A stretch of DNA of 36,291 nucleotides from Lachnospiraceae bacterium (GCA_024684215.1 JAIKXH010000019.1:1-36291); one strand, 5' to 3'. Shown: positions 17,613 through 28,100, counted from the stretch's first letter. Notes: a model not told the origin generated them from the sequence alone. Made by a program: numbers and translations.

Positions 17613-18320
17613 ATGACATCGATGAAACAGGAACTGAGCACAAATGCTTATCCCGGAAGAGGAATTGTGGTAGGAGTATCACCTGACGGAAAAAAGGCCG
17701 TTACCGCATACTTCATCATGGGCAGAAGCTCCAACAGCCGCAACAGAGTTTTTGTAGAAGAAGGAGAAGGCATTCGTACTCAGGCTTTCGATCCCTCCAA
17801 ACTTGAGGACCCCAGCCTTATAATCTATGCGCCCGTAAGAGTACTCGGAGACGACACCATCGTAACCAATGGTGATCAGACTGATACAATTTATGACGGA
17901 ATGAAAAACGGCGAGACCTTTGAAGAGTCCTTAAGATGCAGAGAGTTTGAGCCCGACGGACCCAATTACACACCCAGAATCTCTGCGGTTATGCATGTAA
18001 AGAACGGAAAGTATTCATATGAGATGTCAATTTTAAAGAGCAATCACGGTGATCCTTCCTCATGCCAGAGATTTACATACAGCTATGAAAATCCCAAGGC
18101 CGGAGAGGGCCACTTCATTCACACCTATATGCATGACGGAAATCCTCTTCCCAGCTATGAGGGTGAGCCCACTTTGGTGGAGATCGTGAACGATATGGAT
18201 GAGTTCACAAAGCTTCTTTGGGAAAACTTAAATGAAGAGAATAAGGTGTCACTTTTTGTAAGATATATCGATATCGCTACCGGAAAGTACGAGACTAAGA
18301 TAATCAACAAAAACAAATAA
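17613..18320 (+). CDS. purO: IMP cyclohydrolase, PurO type
   Basis: A 235-residue protein of the IMP_cyclohyd family first known from archaea (PurO). It should close the ring of FAICAR to give IMP, the final step of purine synthesis. Family-like blocks are YPGRGIVVGVSPDGKKAVTAYFIMGRSSNSRNRVF at residues 13-47, YAPVRVLGDDTIVTNGDQTDTIYDGM at about 72-97, and PNYTPRISAV at about 121-130. AGAGGAG at 17596-17602 precedes the ATG. The next gene encodes the AICAR transformylase, so the two activities of bacterial PurH are split between two proteins here. Recognised from motif memory; the catalytic residues were not verified individually. Confidence 0.88.
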   Translation: MTSMKQELSTNAYPGRGIVVGVSPDGKKAVTAYFIMGRSSNSRNRVFVEEGEGIRTQAFDPSKLEDPSLIIYAPVRVLGDDTIVTNGDQTDTIYDGMKNGETFEESLRCREFEPDGPNYTPRISAVMHVKNGKYSYEMSILKSNHGDPSSCQRFTYSYENPKAGEGHFIHTYMHDGNPLPSYEGEPTLVEIVNDMDEFTKLLWENLNEENKVSLFVRYIDIATGKYETKIINKNK

Positions 18321-18428
18321 TAAAAGCAAACAAAACGATCGAAAACAAATAGATTGAAAACTAAAAGATCGGTATACAAAACCATTCAAAAAAACGAATA
18401 ACAATTATTATGAGGTAATTAAACAGCT

Positions 18429-19607
18429 ATGAGCGAGATTCAGTTAAAATACGGATGTAACCCCAATCAGAAGCCTTCCAGAATTTATATGGAGGACGGA
18501 AGCGAACTTCCTGTTAAGGTTCTTAACGGACGCCCCGGATATATCAATTTTCTTGATGCCTTTAACGGCTGGCAGCTTGTAAAAGAGTTAAAGCAGGCTA
18601 CGGGACTTCCCGCGGCAACTTCATTTAAGCATGTATCACCTGCGGGTGCCGCAGTGGGACTTCCTCTCACGGACACTCTTGCAAAGATTTATTGGGTGGA
18701 TGATTTAGGACAGCTCAGCCCTCTTGCATGCGCATATGCAAGAGCAAGAGGCGCGGACAGAATGTCTTCCTTCGGTGACTTTATCGCTTTATCCGATGTC
18801 TGCGATGCAGATACCGCCAGACTTATAAAGCGTGAGGTTTCAGACGGAGTTATCGCACCCGGATACACCGATGAGGCTATGGAGCTTCTTATGCAGAAAA
18901 AGAAGGGTGCTTACAATATTTTACAGATCGATGAGAATTATGTTCCCGCTCCGCTTGAGAAAAAGCAGGTTTACGGTGTTACCTTCGAGCAGGGAAGAAA
19001 CGAGCTTGACGTTAATGCAGGCCTTTTGGACAACATCGTTACAAAGAACAAAGAGATCCCCGAAAAGGCTCTTATCGATATGAAGATTTCTCTTATCGTT
19101 TTAAAGTACACTCAGTCAAACTCTGTTTGCTACGTTAAAGACGGTCAGGCAATCGGAATCGGTGCCGGACAGCAGTCCAGAATTCACTGTACCAGACTCG
19201 CCGGAAGCAAGGCGGACAACTGGTATCTCCGTCAGTCACCAAAGGTTATGGGACTTCAGTTTGCGGACGGGCTCGGACGTGCTGACAGAGACAATGCCAT
19301 CGATGTCTATATCGGAGATGAATATGAAGATGTTCTCGCTGAGGGAGTATGGCAAAAGACATTCAAGGTTAAGCCCGAAGTCTTTACCCGCGAAGAGAAA
19401 AAGGCATGGCTTGCCGGAATGAAAGATGTAACCGTTGGTTCTGATGCGTTCTTCCCCTTCTCTGACAACATCGAGAGAGCGAGAAAGAGCGGCGTAAAAT
19501 ATATAGCTCAGCCCGGAGGATCTGTCAGAGATGACGCTGTAATCGAGTGCTGCGATAAGTACGATATGGTTATGGCATTCACCGGAATCAGACTTTTCCA
19601 CCATTAA
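18429..19607 (+). CDS. purH: Phosphoribosylaminoimidazolecarboxamide (AICAR) formyltransferase, stand-alone
   Basis: A 392-residue protein equal to the AICAR transformylase half of PurH, without the N-terminal MGS-like cyclohydrolase domain. It should transfer a formyl group from 10-formyl-THF to AICAR to give FAICAR. Typical blocks are LKYGCNPNQKP, VLNGRPGYINFLDA, ATSFKHVSPAGAAVG (the Lys-His pair central to catalysis), the NSVCYVKDGQAIGIGAGQQSRIHC region and the C-terminal GGSVRDDAVIECCDKY and FTGIRLFHH. It follows the PurO-type gene by 108 AT-rich bases without a terminator. GAGGTA lies before the ATG. Confidence 0.95.
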   Translation: MSEIQLKYGCNPNQKPSRIYMEDGSELPVKVLNGRPGYINFLDAFNGWQLVKELKQATGLPAATSFKHVSPAGAAVGLPLTDTLAKIYWVDDLGQLSPLACAYARARGADRMSSFGDFIALSDVCDADTARLIKREVSDGVIAPGYTDEAMELLMQKKKGAYNILQIDENYVPAPLEKKQVYGVTFEQGRNELDVNAGLLDNIVTKNKEIPEKALIDMKISLIVLKYTQSNSVCYVKDGQAIGIGAGQQSRIHCTRLAGSKADNWYLRQSPKVMGLQFADGLGRADRDNAIDVYIGDEYEDVLAEGVWQKTFKVKPEVFTREEKKAWLAGMKDVTVGSDAFFPFSDNIERARKSGVKYIAQPGGSVRDDAVIECCDKYDMVMAFTGIRLFHH

Positions 19608-19630
19608 TCAAAAAGGCATTTGTAGAATAG

Positions 19631-21151
19631 ATGAAACTAAGTGATCTGCTTGTATACAATGAAATATGGATACAGTGCCACGACAATCCGGATCCCGACA
19701 CAATAGGCTCCGGATTTGCACTCTACCTTTATTACAAGGCGATGAATCACAATGTAAGGCTTTTTTACAGCGGAAAAAACATGATCACCAAGACCAATCT
19801 TTTGATCATGAAGGATATGCTAAACATTCCGCTCGAATACATTTCACCTGAGAAGGCAAGGGTTACCGAGACAGAGGGCCTCCTTCTCACGGTGGATTGC
19901 CAGTATGGGGCCGGCAACGTGACAAAAATCGGAGCAAAGCACGTTGCAACCATAGACCATCATCCAATGGAGTCCGGCATAGGCGAAAACCTCAGGATAT
20001 GTCCGGAGCTTGGAAGCTGTGCAACTCTTGTGTGGAAGATGCTCTGTGAGGAAAAGTTCCCTGTAAGCGAGAACAAAGCTATGGGGACGGCGCTTTACTA
20101 TGGTCTGTACACCGACACAAACCAGTTCTCGGAGCTTTTCGGTTCCGAGGATCTGGATATGAGGGATGCTCTCGTTATCGATCACAAGATAATGCAGAAA
20201 TTGAGAAAGACGAATCTTTCACTGCGTGAGCTTGAGGTTGCGGGTATTGCAATGAAGAACTATTTCTACAATGCCCAGCACAGATATGCTATAATAAAAA
20301 CTCTCCCCTGCGATTCAAACGTACTCGGACTTATAGCTGATTTTCTTATGCAGGTGGGTGAGGTTGACCTCTGCGTGGTATACAACGAAGTGGATGACGG
20401 ATATAAGCTCTCCGTCAGGAGTTGTACACGTGAGGTGAACTCAAACGAACTTGCCGCATATCTCACCAGAGATATCGGTACCGGCGGCGGACATTACGAA
20501 AAGGCCGGCGGATTTATAAGTAAGAGATTGTTTTATTCCAGGTATCGCAAAATGGATACCGAGGAGTATTTTAAAATATGTCTTTCGGAGTACTGCGAGT
20601 CCTTCGAGCTTATCGATGATCAGACTTACGAATTCCCCGAAGGAAAAGATATAAAAAAATACATTCACATAGACAGACCTACAATAGTTGTTAGGCCTGA
20701 GAGCTTCCTCGATATAGGAAGCAAGGTGACATTAAGGTGGGGAAAATATATCACAGACCTTGAGATTGTTCATGATGAGTATTGGGCGCTTGAAAGAGGC
20801 GGATATATCCAACGGTTCCCGAGAAATGTATTTAACAGCTTTTTTGAGCCGACGGATGAGGAGTTCCCTGATAAGTACAGTGATGTACCCGGGCTTCCGA
20901 CGGTTAGAAGCTGGAATGACGGAAGAGTGTATTCCATAGCGGGATATGCGGTAGTGTGCAGGGATAAAGGCCCGTTAAAAGCACGCGGAATGAAACTAAC
21001 CAGAAATGTTAAGCTTTTCCCCGAATGGGGAGACGGAAGATATATCCCCGGATATACGGGTGATTATCTGATGATGAGCGAAAAAGATAAAACAATATTT
21101 ATAGAGCCCGGTAATTTTTTTGAAACCAATTATGTACCGGACGAGGAGTAG
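19631..21151 (+). CDS. DHH-family phosphoesterase (NrnA-like) with an extra C-terminal domain
   Basis: A 506-residue protein. The DHH domain has motif I H17-D-N-P-D-P-D23, [10 protein letters not shown]109-H-H111 and GLYTDTNQF, all Mn-binding motifs. The DHHA1 domain has GTGGGH (283-288) followed by YEKAGG. These features fit nano-RNase/pAp phosphatase (NrnA) or GdpP-like enzymes; there is no TM or PAS segment, which argues against GdpP. About 170 further residues (from about 335) are not part of standard NrnA and include [20 protein letters not shown] near the end. NrnA-type enzymes degrade pGpG and very short RNAs, which would suit the c-di-GMP enzyme encoded 2 kb upstream. glnS starts 2 bases downstream. 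Confidence 0.88.
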   Translation: MKLSDLLVYNEIWIQCHDNPDPDTIGSGFALYLYYKAMNHNVRLFYSGKNMITKTNLLIMKDMLNIPLEYISPEKARVTETEGLLLTVDCQYGAGNVTKIGAKHVATIDHHPMESGIGENLRICPELGSCATLVWKMLCEEKFPVSENKAMGTALYYGLYTDTNQFSELFGSEDLDMRDALVIDHKIMQKLRKTNLSLRELEVAGIAMKNYFYNAQHRYAIIKTLPCDSNVLGLIADFLMQVGEVDLCVVYNEVDDGYKLSVRSCTREVNSNELAAYLTRDIGTGGGHYEKAGGFISKRLFYSRYRKMDTEEYFKICLSEYCESFELIDDQTYEFPEGKDIKKYIHIDRPTIVVRPESFLDIGSKVTLRWGKYITDLEIVHDEYWALERGGYIQRFPRNVFNSFFEPTDEEFPDKYSDVPGLPTVRSWNDGRVYSIAGYAVVCRDKGPLKARGMKLTRNVKLFPEWGDGRYIPGYTGDYLMMSEKDKTIFIEPGNFFETNYVPDEE

Positions 21152-21153
21152 AG

Positions 21154-22827
21154 ATGGCAGAATCAAAACATTTTATTGAAAATTTTATTGATAAGGACCT
21201 TGCTGATGGCGTTTACGACCATGTGCAGACCCGTTTCCCTCCCGAACCCAACGGTTATCTTCATATCGGACATGCAAAAAGTATTATCCTTAATTCCGGT
21301 ATGGCTAAAGAGTACGGCGGAAAGTTTAATCTAAGATTCGATGATACAAATCCCACAAAGGAAAAGAGTGAGTTTGTAGAGTCGATCAAAGAAGACGTAA
21401 AATGGCTCGGAGCAGACTGGGAGGACAGACTCTTTTTCGCTTCGGATTATTTTGACAAAATGTATGAGTGCGCCGAGAAGCTTATTCTTAAAGGTAAGGC
21501 TTACGTTTCCGATCTGAGCGCCGAAGAGATAAGAGAGTACAGAGGTTCTTTTGAAACTCCCGGAAAAAATGATCCCGCCAGAGATAGAAGCGTAGATGAA
21601 AATTTACAGCTTTTCAGAGATATGAAGGCCGGAAAGTATGCCGACGGAGAAAAGGTGCTCCGTGCAAAGATAGATATGGCTGCACCCAACATCAATATGA
21701 GAGATCCCGTTATCTACCGTGTGGCCCATATGACTCACCACAATACCGGCGATAAATGGTGCATCTATCCCATGTATGATTTTGCTCATCCTCTTGAGGA
21801 TGCGTTCGAAGGAGTTACACACTCACTTTGTACACTTGAATTTGAGGACCACAGACCTTTATATGACTGGGTTGTAAAAGAGGTAGGCTTTGAAATGCCT
21901 CCCAGACAGATAGAGTTTGCTAAGCTTTATCTTAAAAATGTTGTGACCGGAAAAAGATATATCAAAAAGCTTGTTGAGACCGGCATCGTAGACGGATGGG
22001 ACGATCCCAGACTTGTATCGATAGCGGCTTTAAGACGCAGAGGCTTTACACCCGAATCCATCAGAAAATTTGTTGAGATATCAGGTATTTCAAAGGCTCA
22101 GTCGACAGCCGATTATGCAGCACTTGAGTATTGCATAAGAGAAGATCTAAAGCCTTCGGTTCCACGTATGATGGCAGTTTTAGATCCGATAAAGCTTGTG
22201 ATCGACAACTTCCCTGAGGGAGAGACGGTTATGCTTCCCGCGCTTAACAATGCTGAAAACGAATCACTCGGAAGCAGAGAGATTCCTTTCTCACGCGAGC
22301 TTTACATAGAGAGAGACGATTTCATGGAGGAACCTCCAAAGAAATATTTCAGACTTTTCCCCGGGAACGAAGTAAGACTTATGAATGCATACTTCGTAAC
22401 CGCCACAAGCTACGAGAAGGATGCTGAGGGCAATGTGACCGTTGTTCATTGTACCTACGATCCCGAGTCCAAGGGTGGTAACAGTCCTGACGGAAGAAAG
22501 GTTAAAGGAACCATTCATTTCGTGGATGCCAAGAGTGCGGTTCCCGTTAAGGTTAGATTATATGAAAATCTTATCGATGAGGAAAAGGCAAACGAGATGG
22601 ATTCCATCTATGATGAAAACGGTGATTTATACTTAAATCCCAATTCATTAAAGATTTGCGATGCTTTTGTTGAGCCCGAGCTTGCAAAAGCAAAGGCATT
22701 TGACAGATTCCAGTTTGTAAGACAGGGATTTTTCTGTGCCGATTGCAAGGACTCCAAAGACGGCGCGCCGGTATTTAACCGCATTGTGTCATTAAAGAGT
22801 TCATTTGTACTTCCCAAGGAAGGATAA
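21154..22827 (+). CDS. glnS: Glutaminyl-tRNA synthetase
   Basis: A 557-residue class I synthetase that charges tRNA-Gln. It has [17 protein letters not shown] with the HIGH motif at residues 37-40, the GlnRS-specific [23 protein letters not shown] and [18 protein letters not shown], and a C-terminal anticodon-binding region ([19 protein letters not shown]). The KMSKS-type loop reads VTGKRY (264-269), keeping the Lys-Arg but with Gly for Ser. The ribosome binding site (GAGGAG) is inside the end of the DHH gene, so the two are coupled. GluRS is excluded by these GlnRS signatures. No T-box leader exists because the genes almost touch. Confidence 0.96.
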   Translation: MAESKHFIENFIDKDLADGVYDHVQTRFPPEPNGYLHIGHAKSIILNSGMAKEYGGKFNLRFDDTNPTKEKSEFVESIKEDVKWLGADWEDRLFFASDYFDKMYECAEKLILKGKAYVSDLSAEEIREYRGSFETPGKNDPARDRSVDENLQLFRDMKAGKYADGEKVLRAKIDMAAPNINMRDPVIYRVAHMTHHNTGDKWCIYPMYDFAHPLEDAFEGVTHSLCTLEFEDHRPLYDWVVKEVGFEMPPRQIEFAKLYLKNVVTGKRYIKKLVETGIVDGWDDPRLVSIAALRRRGFTPESIRKFVEISGISKAQSTADYAALEYCIREDLKPSVPRMMAVLDPIKLVIDNFPEGETVMLPALNNAENESLGSREIPFSRELYIERDDFMEEPPKKYFRLFPGNEVRLMNAYFVTATSYEKDAEGNVTVVHCTYDPESKGGNSPDGRKVKGTIHFVDAKSAVPVKVRLYENLIDEEKANEMDSIYDENGDLYLNPNSLKICDAFVEPELAKAKAFDRFQFVRQGFFCADCKDSKDGAPVFNRIVSLKSSFVLPKEG

Positions 22828-22853
22828 AACAGTTTTGAAAAAGAGGTAAGAAA

Positions 22854-23714
22854 ATGGCAGGATTATTGGATGGATTGGGGAGCCTCGGACTTGGAAATCT
22901 TGAAAATATGGATGTGTTCGAGGAAGAGAAAAAACAGGCAGCACAGGCCAAGGCAGCGGCTGTAGAAGAGAAAAAAGGACCTGAGGAAGAAGAACTTATT
23001 TACGATAAGGAATTTGAGTGCCCTGTATGCGGAAGGAAATTTTCCGCAAAGGTAATGAAGACAGGTAAGGCAAAGCTTTTGGGTACCGATCCCGATATGA
23101 GACCTAAATACGAGGGGATCGATTCCAACAAATATGATGTTCTTCTTTGCGGAAAGTGCGGATATGCTTCTCTTGTGAGATATCACGGCTCTCTCCTTCC
23201 CACCCAGGTAAAGCTTATAAAGGAAAACATCAGCAGCAATATTAAGCTTAAAAAGTACACCGGCCCCACTTATGATTATGACCAGGCTCTTGAGAGATAC
23301 AAGATTGCTCTTGCAAATGCCGTTGTCAAAAAGTGTAAGATAAGTGAAAGAGCATTTATATGCTTAAAGACCGCATGGCTTATAAGAGGAATCAAGGAGT
23401 CCGGCGAAGCCGAAAACAAGCTTTCTTCCGATGAGATTGCCAGCTATGAGGCTCAGGAAAAAGAGTATTTAAAGAATGCTTATCAGGGCTTTTATGAGGC
23501 AAGGAGCAAGGAAAATCCGCCCATAGCGGGAATGGACAATGCCACTTTAGACTATCTTCTTGCTCAGCTTGCGTTCAGATTCGGAGACTACGGAACATCA
23601 CTTAAGATGGTTGAGGCACTTCTTACCTCAAGAGAGAGCGCAAGAATTAAAAATAAGGCCCTTGACCTTAAAGAAGCTATCAAAGAAGCCAAAGCAAAAG
23701 CTGCTGAAAGCTAA
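22854..23714 (+). CDS. DUF2225 family zinc-ribbon protein
   Basis: A 286-residue protein of unknown role. An N-terminal charged stretch (residues 25-50) is followed by a zinc-ribbon-like region with C56/C59 (ECPVCGRKF) and C99/C102 (LCGKCGYA), then an all-alpha region of about 150 residues (YDYDQALERYKIALANAVVKK..., LAQLAFRFGDYGTSLKMV) that resembles TPR helices. This layout matches DUF2225, common in Clostridia. The stop codon is embedded in a 36-bp tandem duplication. AAGAGG precedes the ATG. Cytoplasmic; 26 bases after glnS. Confidence 0.88.
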   Translation: MAGLLDGLGSLGLGNLENMDVFEEEKKQAAQAKAAAVEEKKGPEEEELIYDKEFECPVCGRKFSAKVMKTGKAKLLGTDPDMRPKYEGIDSNKYDVLLCGKCGYASLVRYHGSLLPTQVKLIKENISSNIKLKKYTGPTYDYDQALERYKIALANAVVKKCKISERAFICLKTAWLIRGIKESGEAENKLSSDEIASYEAQEKEYLKNAYQGFYEARSKENPPIAGMDNATLDYLLAQLAFRFGDYGTSLKMVEALLTSRESARIKNKALDLKEAIKEAKAKAAES

Positions 23715-23765
23715 AACAGATGCATAAATGCAAAAGCTGCTGAAAGCTAAAACAGATGCATAAAT
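23694..23765. repeat. 36-bp perfect tandem duplication spanning the DUF2225 stop codon
   Basis: Bases 23694-23729 and 23730-23765 are identical 36-base units starting GCAAAAGCTGCTGAAAGC, followed by a partial third copy (GCTAAAGC). The first unit covers the last six codons and the TAA stop; the second repeats them out of use, before the next gene. Confidence 0.97.
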
Positions 23766-23795
23766 GCTAAAGCAAAGATTTTGGGGTATCATTAT

Positions 23796-24554
23796 ATGAA
23801 AGAGCAGCTCTACACCATACCGCTTAATGATGCGGTTAATGCAAACGACGAATGTCCGTTTTGTTATATTGAGAGAAATGTAGAACAGGATTTGCTTGAT
23901 TATGTGCTTGGAAGCGGCTCCTCCTATATGGAAGCCGATATGCGCGCCATTACTGACAGCAAAGGATTTTGCAGGGATCATTTTAAAAAGATGTTTGCCT
24001 ATGGAAATACCTTGGGAAACGGCTGGATTTTAAAGACTCACTATATGAGCATGAGAAGTGAGATGAACAAGGAATTTAAGTCCTTTAAGCCCGGCAAGAT
24101 TTCTTTGGCAGATAAGCTTAAAAAGGCGCAGAGCAGTAATTCACTTGTCAACTGGGCAAGAAATACCACAAAAAAATGTTATATTTGTGAGCAATTCGAA
24201 AAGACATACCAAAGATATTTAGATACGTTTTTTTATCTTTGGAACAATGACCCGGATTTTGTGGAGAGAGTAAGCCGTAGCAAAGGGTTTTGCATACCGC
24301 ATTTCGGAGATTTATGTGAAAAGGCTGATGAAGCCTTATCGGGAAGCAAAAAAGACGAGTTTTACTCCATGATGAAACGCCTTATGACCGAAAATTTTGA
24401 CAGGCTGCAGGAGGATGTCTCATGGCTTGTTGAAAAGTTCGACTACCAAAACCAGGATGCGGATTGGAAGAACTCAAAAGATGCGGTACAGAGAGGTATG
24501 CAGAAGCTCAAGGGCGGTTACCCTGCGGATGCACCCTATCGTGCAAATAAATAG
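23796..24554 (+). CDS. DUF6062 family protein with two CxxC...GFCxxH modules
   Basis: A 252-residue cytoplasmic protein. The ATG at 23796 is chosen because GGGG at 23783-23786 is a plausible ribosome binding site; a TTG at 23781 would add five residues. It has two similar modules: ECPFCYIERN...GFCRDHFKK near the N-terminus and KCYICEQFEK...GFCIPHFG in the middle. Each pairs a CxxC with a Cys-x2-His, a spacing suited to zinc or an Fe-S cluster. It agrees with my memory of the DUF6062 family. No function is known; it follows DUF2225 in the same direction, and both carry zinc-type cysteine pairs. Confidence 0.85.
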   Translation: MKEQLYTIPLNDAVNANDECPFCYIERNVEQDLLDYVLGSGSSYMEADMRAITDSKGFCRDHFKKMFAYGNTLGNGWILKTHYMSMRSEMNKEFKSFKPGKISLADKLKKAQSSNSLVNWARNTTKKCYICEQFEKTYQRYLDTFFYLWNNDPDFVERVSRSKGFCIPHFGDLCEKADEALSGSKKDEFYSMMKRLMTENFDRLQEDVSWLVEKFDYQNQDADWKNSKDAVQRGMQKLKGGYPADAPYRANK

Positions 24555-24576
24555 AATATATTTAGGCAGATTAGTG

Positions 24577-24606
24577 CTTTCATTTTGTGAATTAATTTAT
24601 TATAAT
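24577..24606 (+). promoter_or_regulatory. Candidate promoter for the YtxH-like gene
   Basis: A perfect -10 hexamer TATAAT at 24601-24606 lies in the 122-base gap after the DUF6062 gene, with CTTTCA at 24577-24582 as a weak -35 (18-base spacer). The ATG is 70 bases further downstream. Confidence 0.45.
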
Positions 24607-24676
24607 AACGTATATACAGGCCATCAGCCTTGTTTAATTTGAAATTATTTAGTTTTGATATGAAAGGAGTCTTAAA

Positions 24677-25000
24677 ATGAAGAAATTTGGCAAAGTTATA
24701 CTCGCTACCGCTATAGTAGGTGGTATTGCCGCAGCAGTTGCATATTTTTACAGCCAGAAAAAGAAATCATCCATTACCATCGATGAATTTGAAGATGATG
24801 AGGAAGAGGATGATCGCAGTTATTACAAACTGAAAAAAGACGTTAAAGAGGCTGCCGAGGACGTAAAAGAGGCTGCTGAAGATGCATTTACTCCTTTAAA
24901 GGATACCGTATCTAAAGCAAAGGACGCTGCAGCCGATGCTGTAGAAGAAGCAGCTGATGCCGTAGAAGAGTTCTTTGACGAGAGCGACGCAAATCAGTAA
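24677..25000 (+). CDS. YtxH-like small membrane-anchored amphipathic-helix protein
   Basis: A 107-residue protein: N-terminal TM anchor (GKVILATAIVGGIAAAVAYFY), a basic patch (SQKKKSS), an acidic stretch (DEFEDDEEEDD), then 60 residues of Ala/Glu/Asp/Lys-rich repeats with the pattern VKEAAEDVKEAAEDAF and AADAVEEAADAVEEF, which form a long amphipathic helix or coiled coil. This is the general layout of YtxH/general-stress proteins, often linked to envelope or osmotic stress. GAAAGGAG precedes the ATG. It has its own terminator and probably its own promoter. Confidence 0.85.
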   Translation: MKKFGKVILATAIVGGIAAAVAYFYSQKKKSSITIDEFEDDEEEDDRSYYKLKKDVKEAAEDVKEAAEDAFTPLKDTVSKAKDAAADAVEEAADAVEEFFDESDANQ

Positions 25001-25032
25001 ATCCGATTTAGATACCTAACATACATAAAAAG

Positions 25033-25064
25033 AGCATTCCATATAGGGATGCTCTTTTTTTTAC
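25033..25064 (+). terminator. Rho-independent terminator after the YtxH-like gene
   Basis: A 10-position stem (AGAGCATTCC at 25033-25042 with GGGATGCTCT at 25048-25057, one G-U pair) with a 5-base loop is followed by an eight-T run ending at 25064. It lies 32 bases after the stop. Confidence 0.93.
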
Positions 25065-25147
25065 GGGGCGTCTCTTAATTCAATGAGAATATGGTAGAAG
25101 GCTTTATTTTACTATGATAAAATAGATTTCAGAAAGTGGATAAAACT

Positions 25148-28100
25148 ATGGGAAATCTTAAATTTATCTTCGGACCTTCGGGCTCCGGCAAAACAACAAA
25201 AATATATAAAGACATACTGAAGCTGGCGTCAGAGAATCATAATAAGAATTTTCTGGTTATCGTACCGGATCAATTTACCATGCAGACGCAGATGCAGCTT
25301 TCAAGGATGAGTAAGAGCGGCGGAATACTCAATATTGACGTGCTTAGCTTTGGAAGGCTTACCCATCGAATAATGACGGAGGTGGGCTGGAGTGAGACCC
25401 CGGTTTTGGACGATACCGGAAAATGTCTTGTGCTGCAAAGAGTAGCGGGCCGCATTTCAGACAGACTTCCCGTGCTCGGAAACAGGCTTGGAAGACAGGG
25501 ATATATTCATGAAGTAAAAAGTGTTATATCCGAGTTTATGCAGTATGGTTTATCACCATCGGATATAGACAAGATAAATGAGACGATGAAAGGGAAGGGT
25601 GCTTTTAACGCAAAGCTTTCCGATTTAAGAACTCTATATGAAGAGTTTAAAAAATATATAGAGGGGAATTTCATAACCAGAGAAGAAAAACTGGATATTC
25701 TTAGGGAGATTATGCCCTCATCACGTGTACTTTCAGAAAGTATTGTCGTATTTGACGGTTTTACGGGATTTACGCCGATACAGATAAACGTAATTGAGGA
25801 TATAATGGCACTTGCCGATGAGACATGGGTGTCACTGGTTCTTGGAAAAAACGAAAAGATTGAAGACTGTCAGGATATGCAAAGCTTGTTTTATTTGAGC
25901 GGGAAGACCTATGACAGTCTTATAAAGCGTGCAAAAAATGTATCCGCGGAGGTCTTGCCGTCAGAGTATTGTGACTATGTATATAATGCGCCCGGGATTC
26001 ATTTTTTGGGCGAGAATATATTTAGAACCGGAAAGGCTGTATATAAAGAAAGCACTTCGGAACATAAAAATTTATCTATGCCGGATAGCGGGGCAGAAGA
26101 AAAGACTGCCCGGGATATTGTTATGTTTCAGGCGTCAAATATCTCCGAAGAGGTTCATCAGGCTGCTCTCTATATAGCAAGAGAACTTCGAAACAGCGGG
26201 GATTTACAGTATAGGGACATCGTGCTTGTAACAGGTGACCTGGAAGGATATGCACCCTATTATGAGAGAGAATTTACAAGGATGAATATCCCTTACTTTC
26301 TCGACAGAACAAACGGAATACGTTTAAATCCGGTTATTGAGGGAATAAGAAGCATACTTGGAATTTTTATGAATAATTTTTCCGAGGAAGCTGTTTTCAG
26401 GTACCTCAGAAGCGGTATTTCCGGTTTTGAGGAGAATGCAACAGATGAGCTTGAGGCGTTTGTCAGAAAGACCGGTGTAAGAGGATACAAGGCATGGAGC
26501 AGGGTGTTTGAGTACAGGACTGCCTGGGGCGAAGAAGCTAAAAAAGATAAGGATAAACAGCAAAAAATAGAAGCGGAGCTTTCTGCAATAAATGAGACAA
26601 GAGCTTCCTTTATGAAGCAGACCGAAAGTTTCTTTAAGGCAAGCGGCAATGTATCCGGAGAAGAGGTTAAAGTACCGGGTAAAAATACTAAAAAACGAGT
26701 TTCCGAATATGTCTTTATGGTCTACGATTTTCTTGAAAACATAGATGTATTCGGAAAGCTTTGCGATTATGCGGATGAGTTTGCTAAAGAAGGGGATCTT
26801 GTAAGAGAAAAAGAATACAGACAGGTATACAAAAAAGTTTGTGAGCTTTTAGAACAGGTCACAAACCTTTTGGGAGAAGATGAAATCACCCTTAAAGAAT
26901 TTTATGAAATACTTGATGCAGGCTTCGGGGAGATACGTATAGGGACCATTCCGGGAACGGTTGATAAAGTACTTATCGGTGATATCGAGAGAACCAGAGT
27001 GCCATCCGCAAAGATTTTGTTTTTTATGGGGGCAAACGACGGAAACATCCCTAAAAACACAGACAAAGGCGGTATTATTTCAGACCTTGAGAGAGAGTCA
27101 CTTCGTGAAAACGGATTTGAACTTGCGCCTACTCCGAGGGAGGAGATGTATAGCCAAAGGTTATATTTATACATGAATATGACCAAACCCAAAGACAGGT
27201 TATATATTTCGTTTGCGGGGTTAGACAGCTCAGGAAAGAGCCTCAGGCCGTCTTATATTTGCGAGATGGTTAAAAGAATGTTCCCTGATATTAAATTGCA
27301 AAATCCGGAAAGGGAAAGGATAACCGAGCAGATAGTCGGAAAAAAAGAGGGACTGAGATTTCTTGCGGATGAGCTCAGAAGATATGCTGAGATTCCGAAC
27401 TATAAGGACAACCTCGTGTACACCCTTTACAGCGCCTTTGGGGAGGGTGAGAAGAACGACAAGAGAAAATGTATAAAGGAGGCTGCTTTTTCTCTGTATA
27501 AGCCCGTAAAGCTCGATAAAAGCATTGCTGAAAAAATATACTGTGATGCATCGGAAGAAGGCAGAGAAGATGAAGCAATACTGAGAAGTTCCATCAGCCG
27601 TCTGGAATCGTATACTTTGTGCCATTACGGATTCTTTCTTAAATACGGACTCAGACTTAAAGAGGATGAGATATTCGAAATAAAAAATACCGATACCGGT
27701 AATATATTTCACAGCGTGTTGGAACAGTTTTCGGACAAGCTTAAAGAGGATGGGCTCGCCTGGACAGAATTTGATGATAAATATGCCGAGGAAAAAGTAG
27801 GATATATCCTCGAAGAAATAACCGATGTTTATGGATCAAGTGTATTTATGGCTTCGGAGAGGACGAGGCACAGTATAAAAAGACTTAAAAATGCGCTTGT
27901 AAACAGTGTCCTTACCATCAGATATCAGATAAAAAAAGGTAAATTCATACCTAGTAAATTTGAAGTTCCCTTTAAATCCGAGATGCCTATGAAGGCCCAA
28001 AACGGCAAAAAGAGGACACTAAGACTCCGCGGAAAGATCGACAGGGTAGATACCGCAAATGATGGCGGCGAAGTATTTGTACGTATCGTAGACTATAAGT

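Noticed and set aside
21120-21160. T-box leader expected for an aminoacyl-tRNA synthetase gene (glnS)
   Set aside because: glnS starts 2 bases after the preceding gene, leaving no room for a leader.
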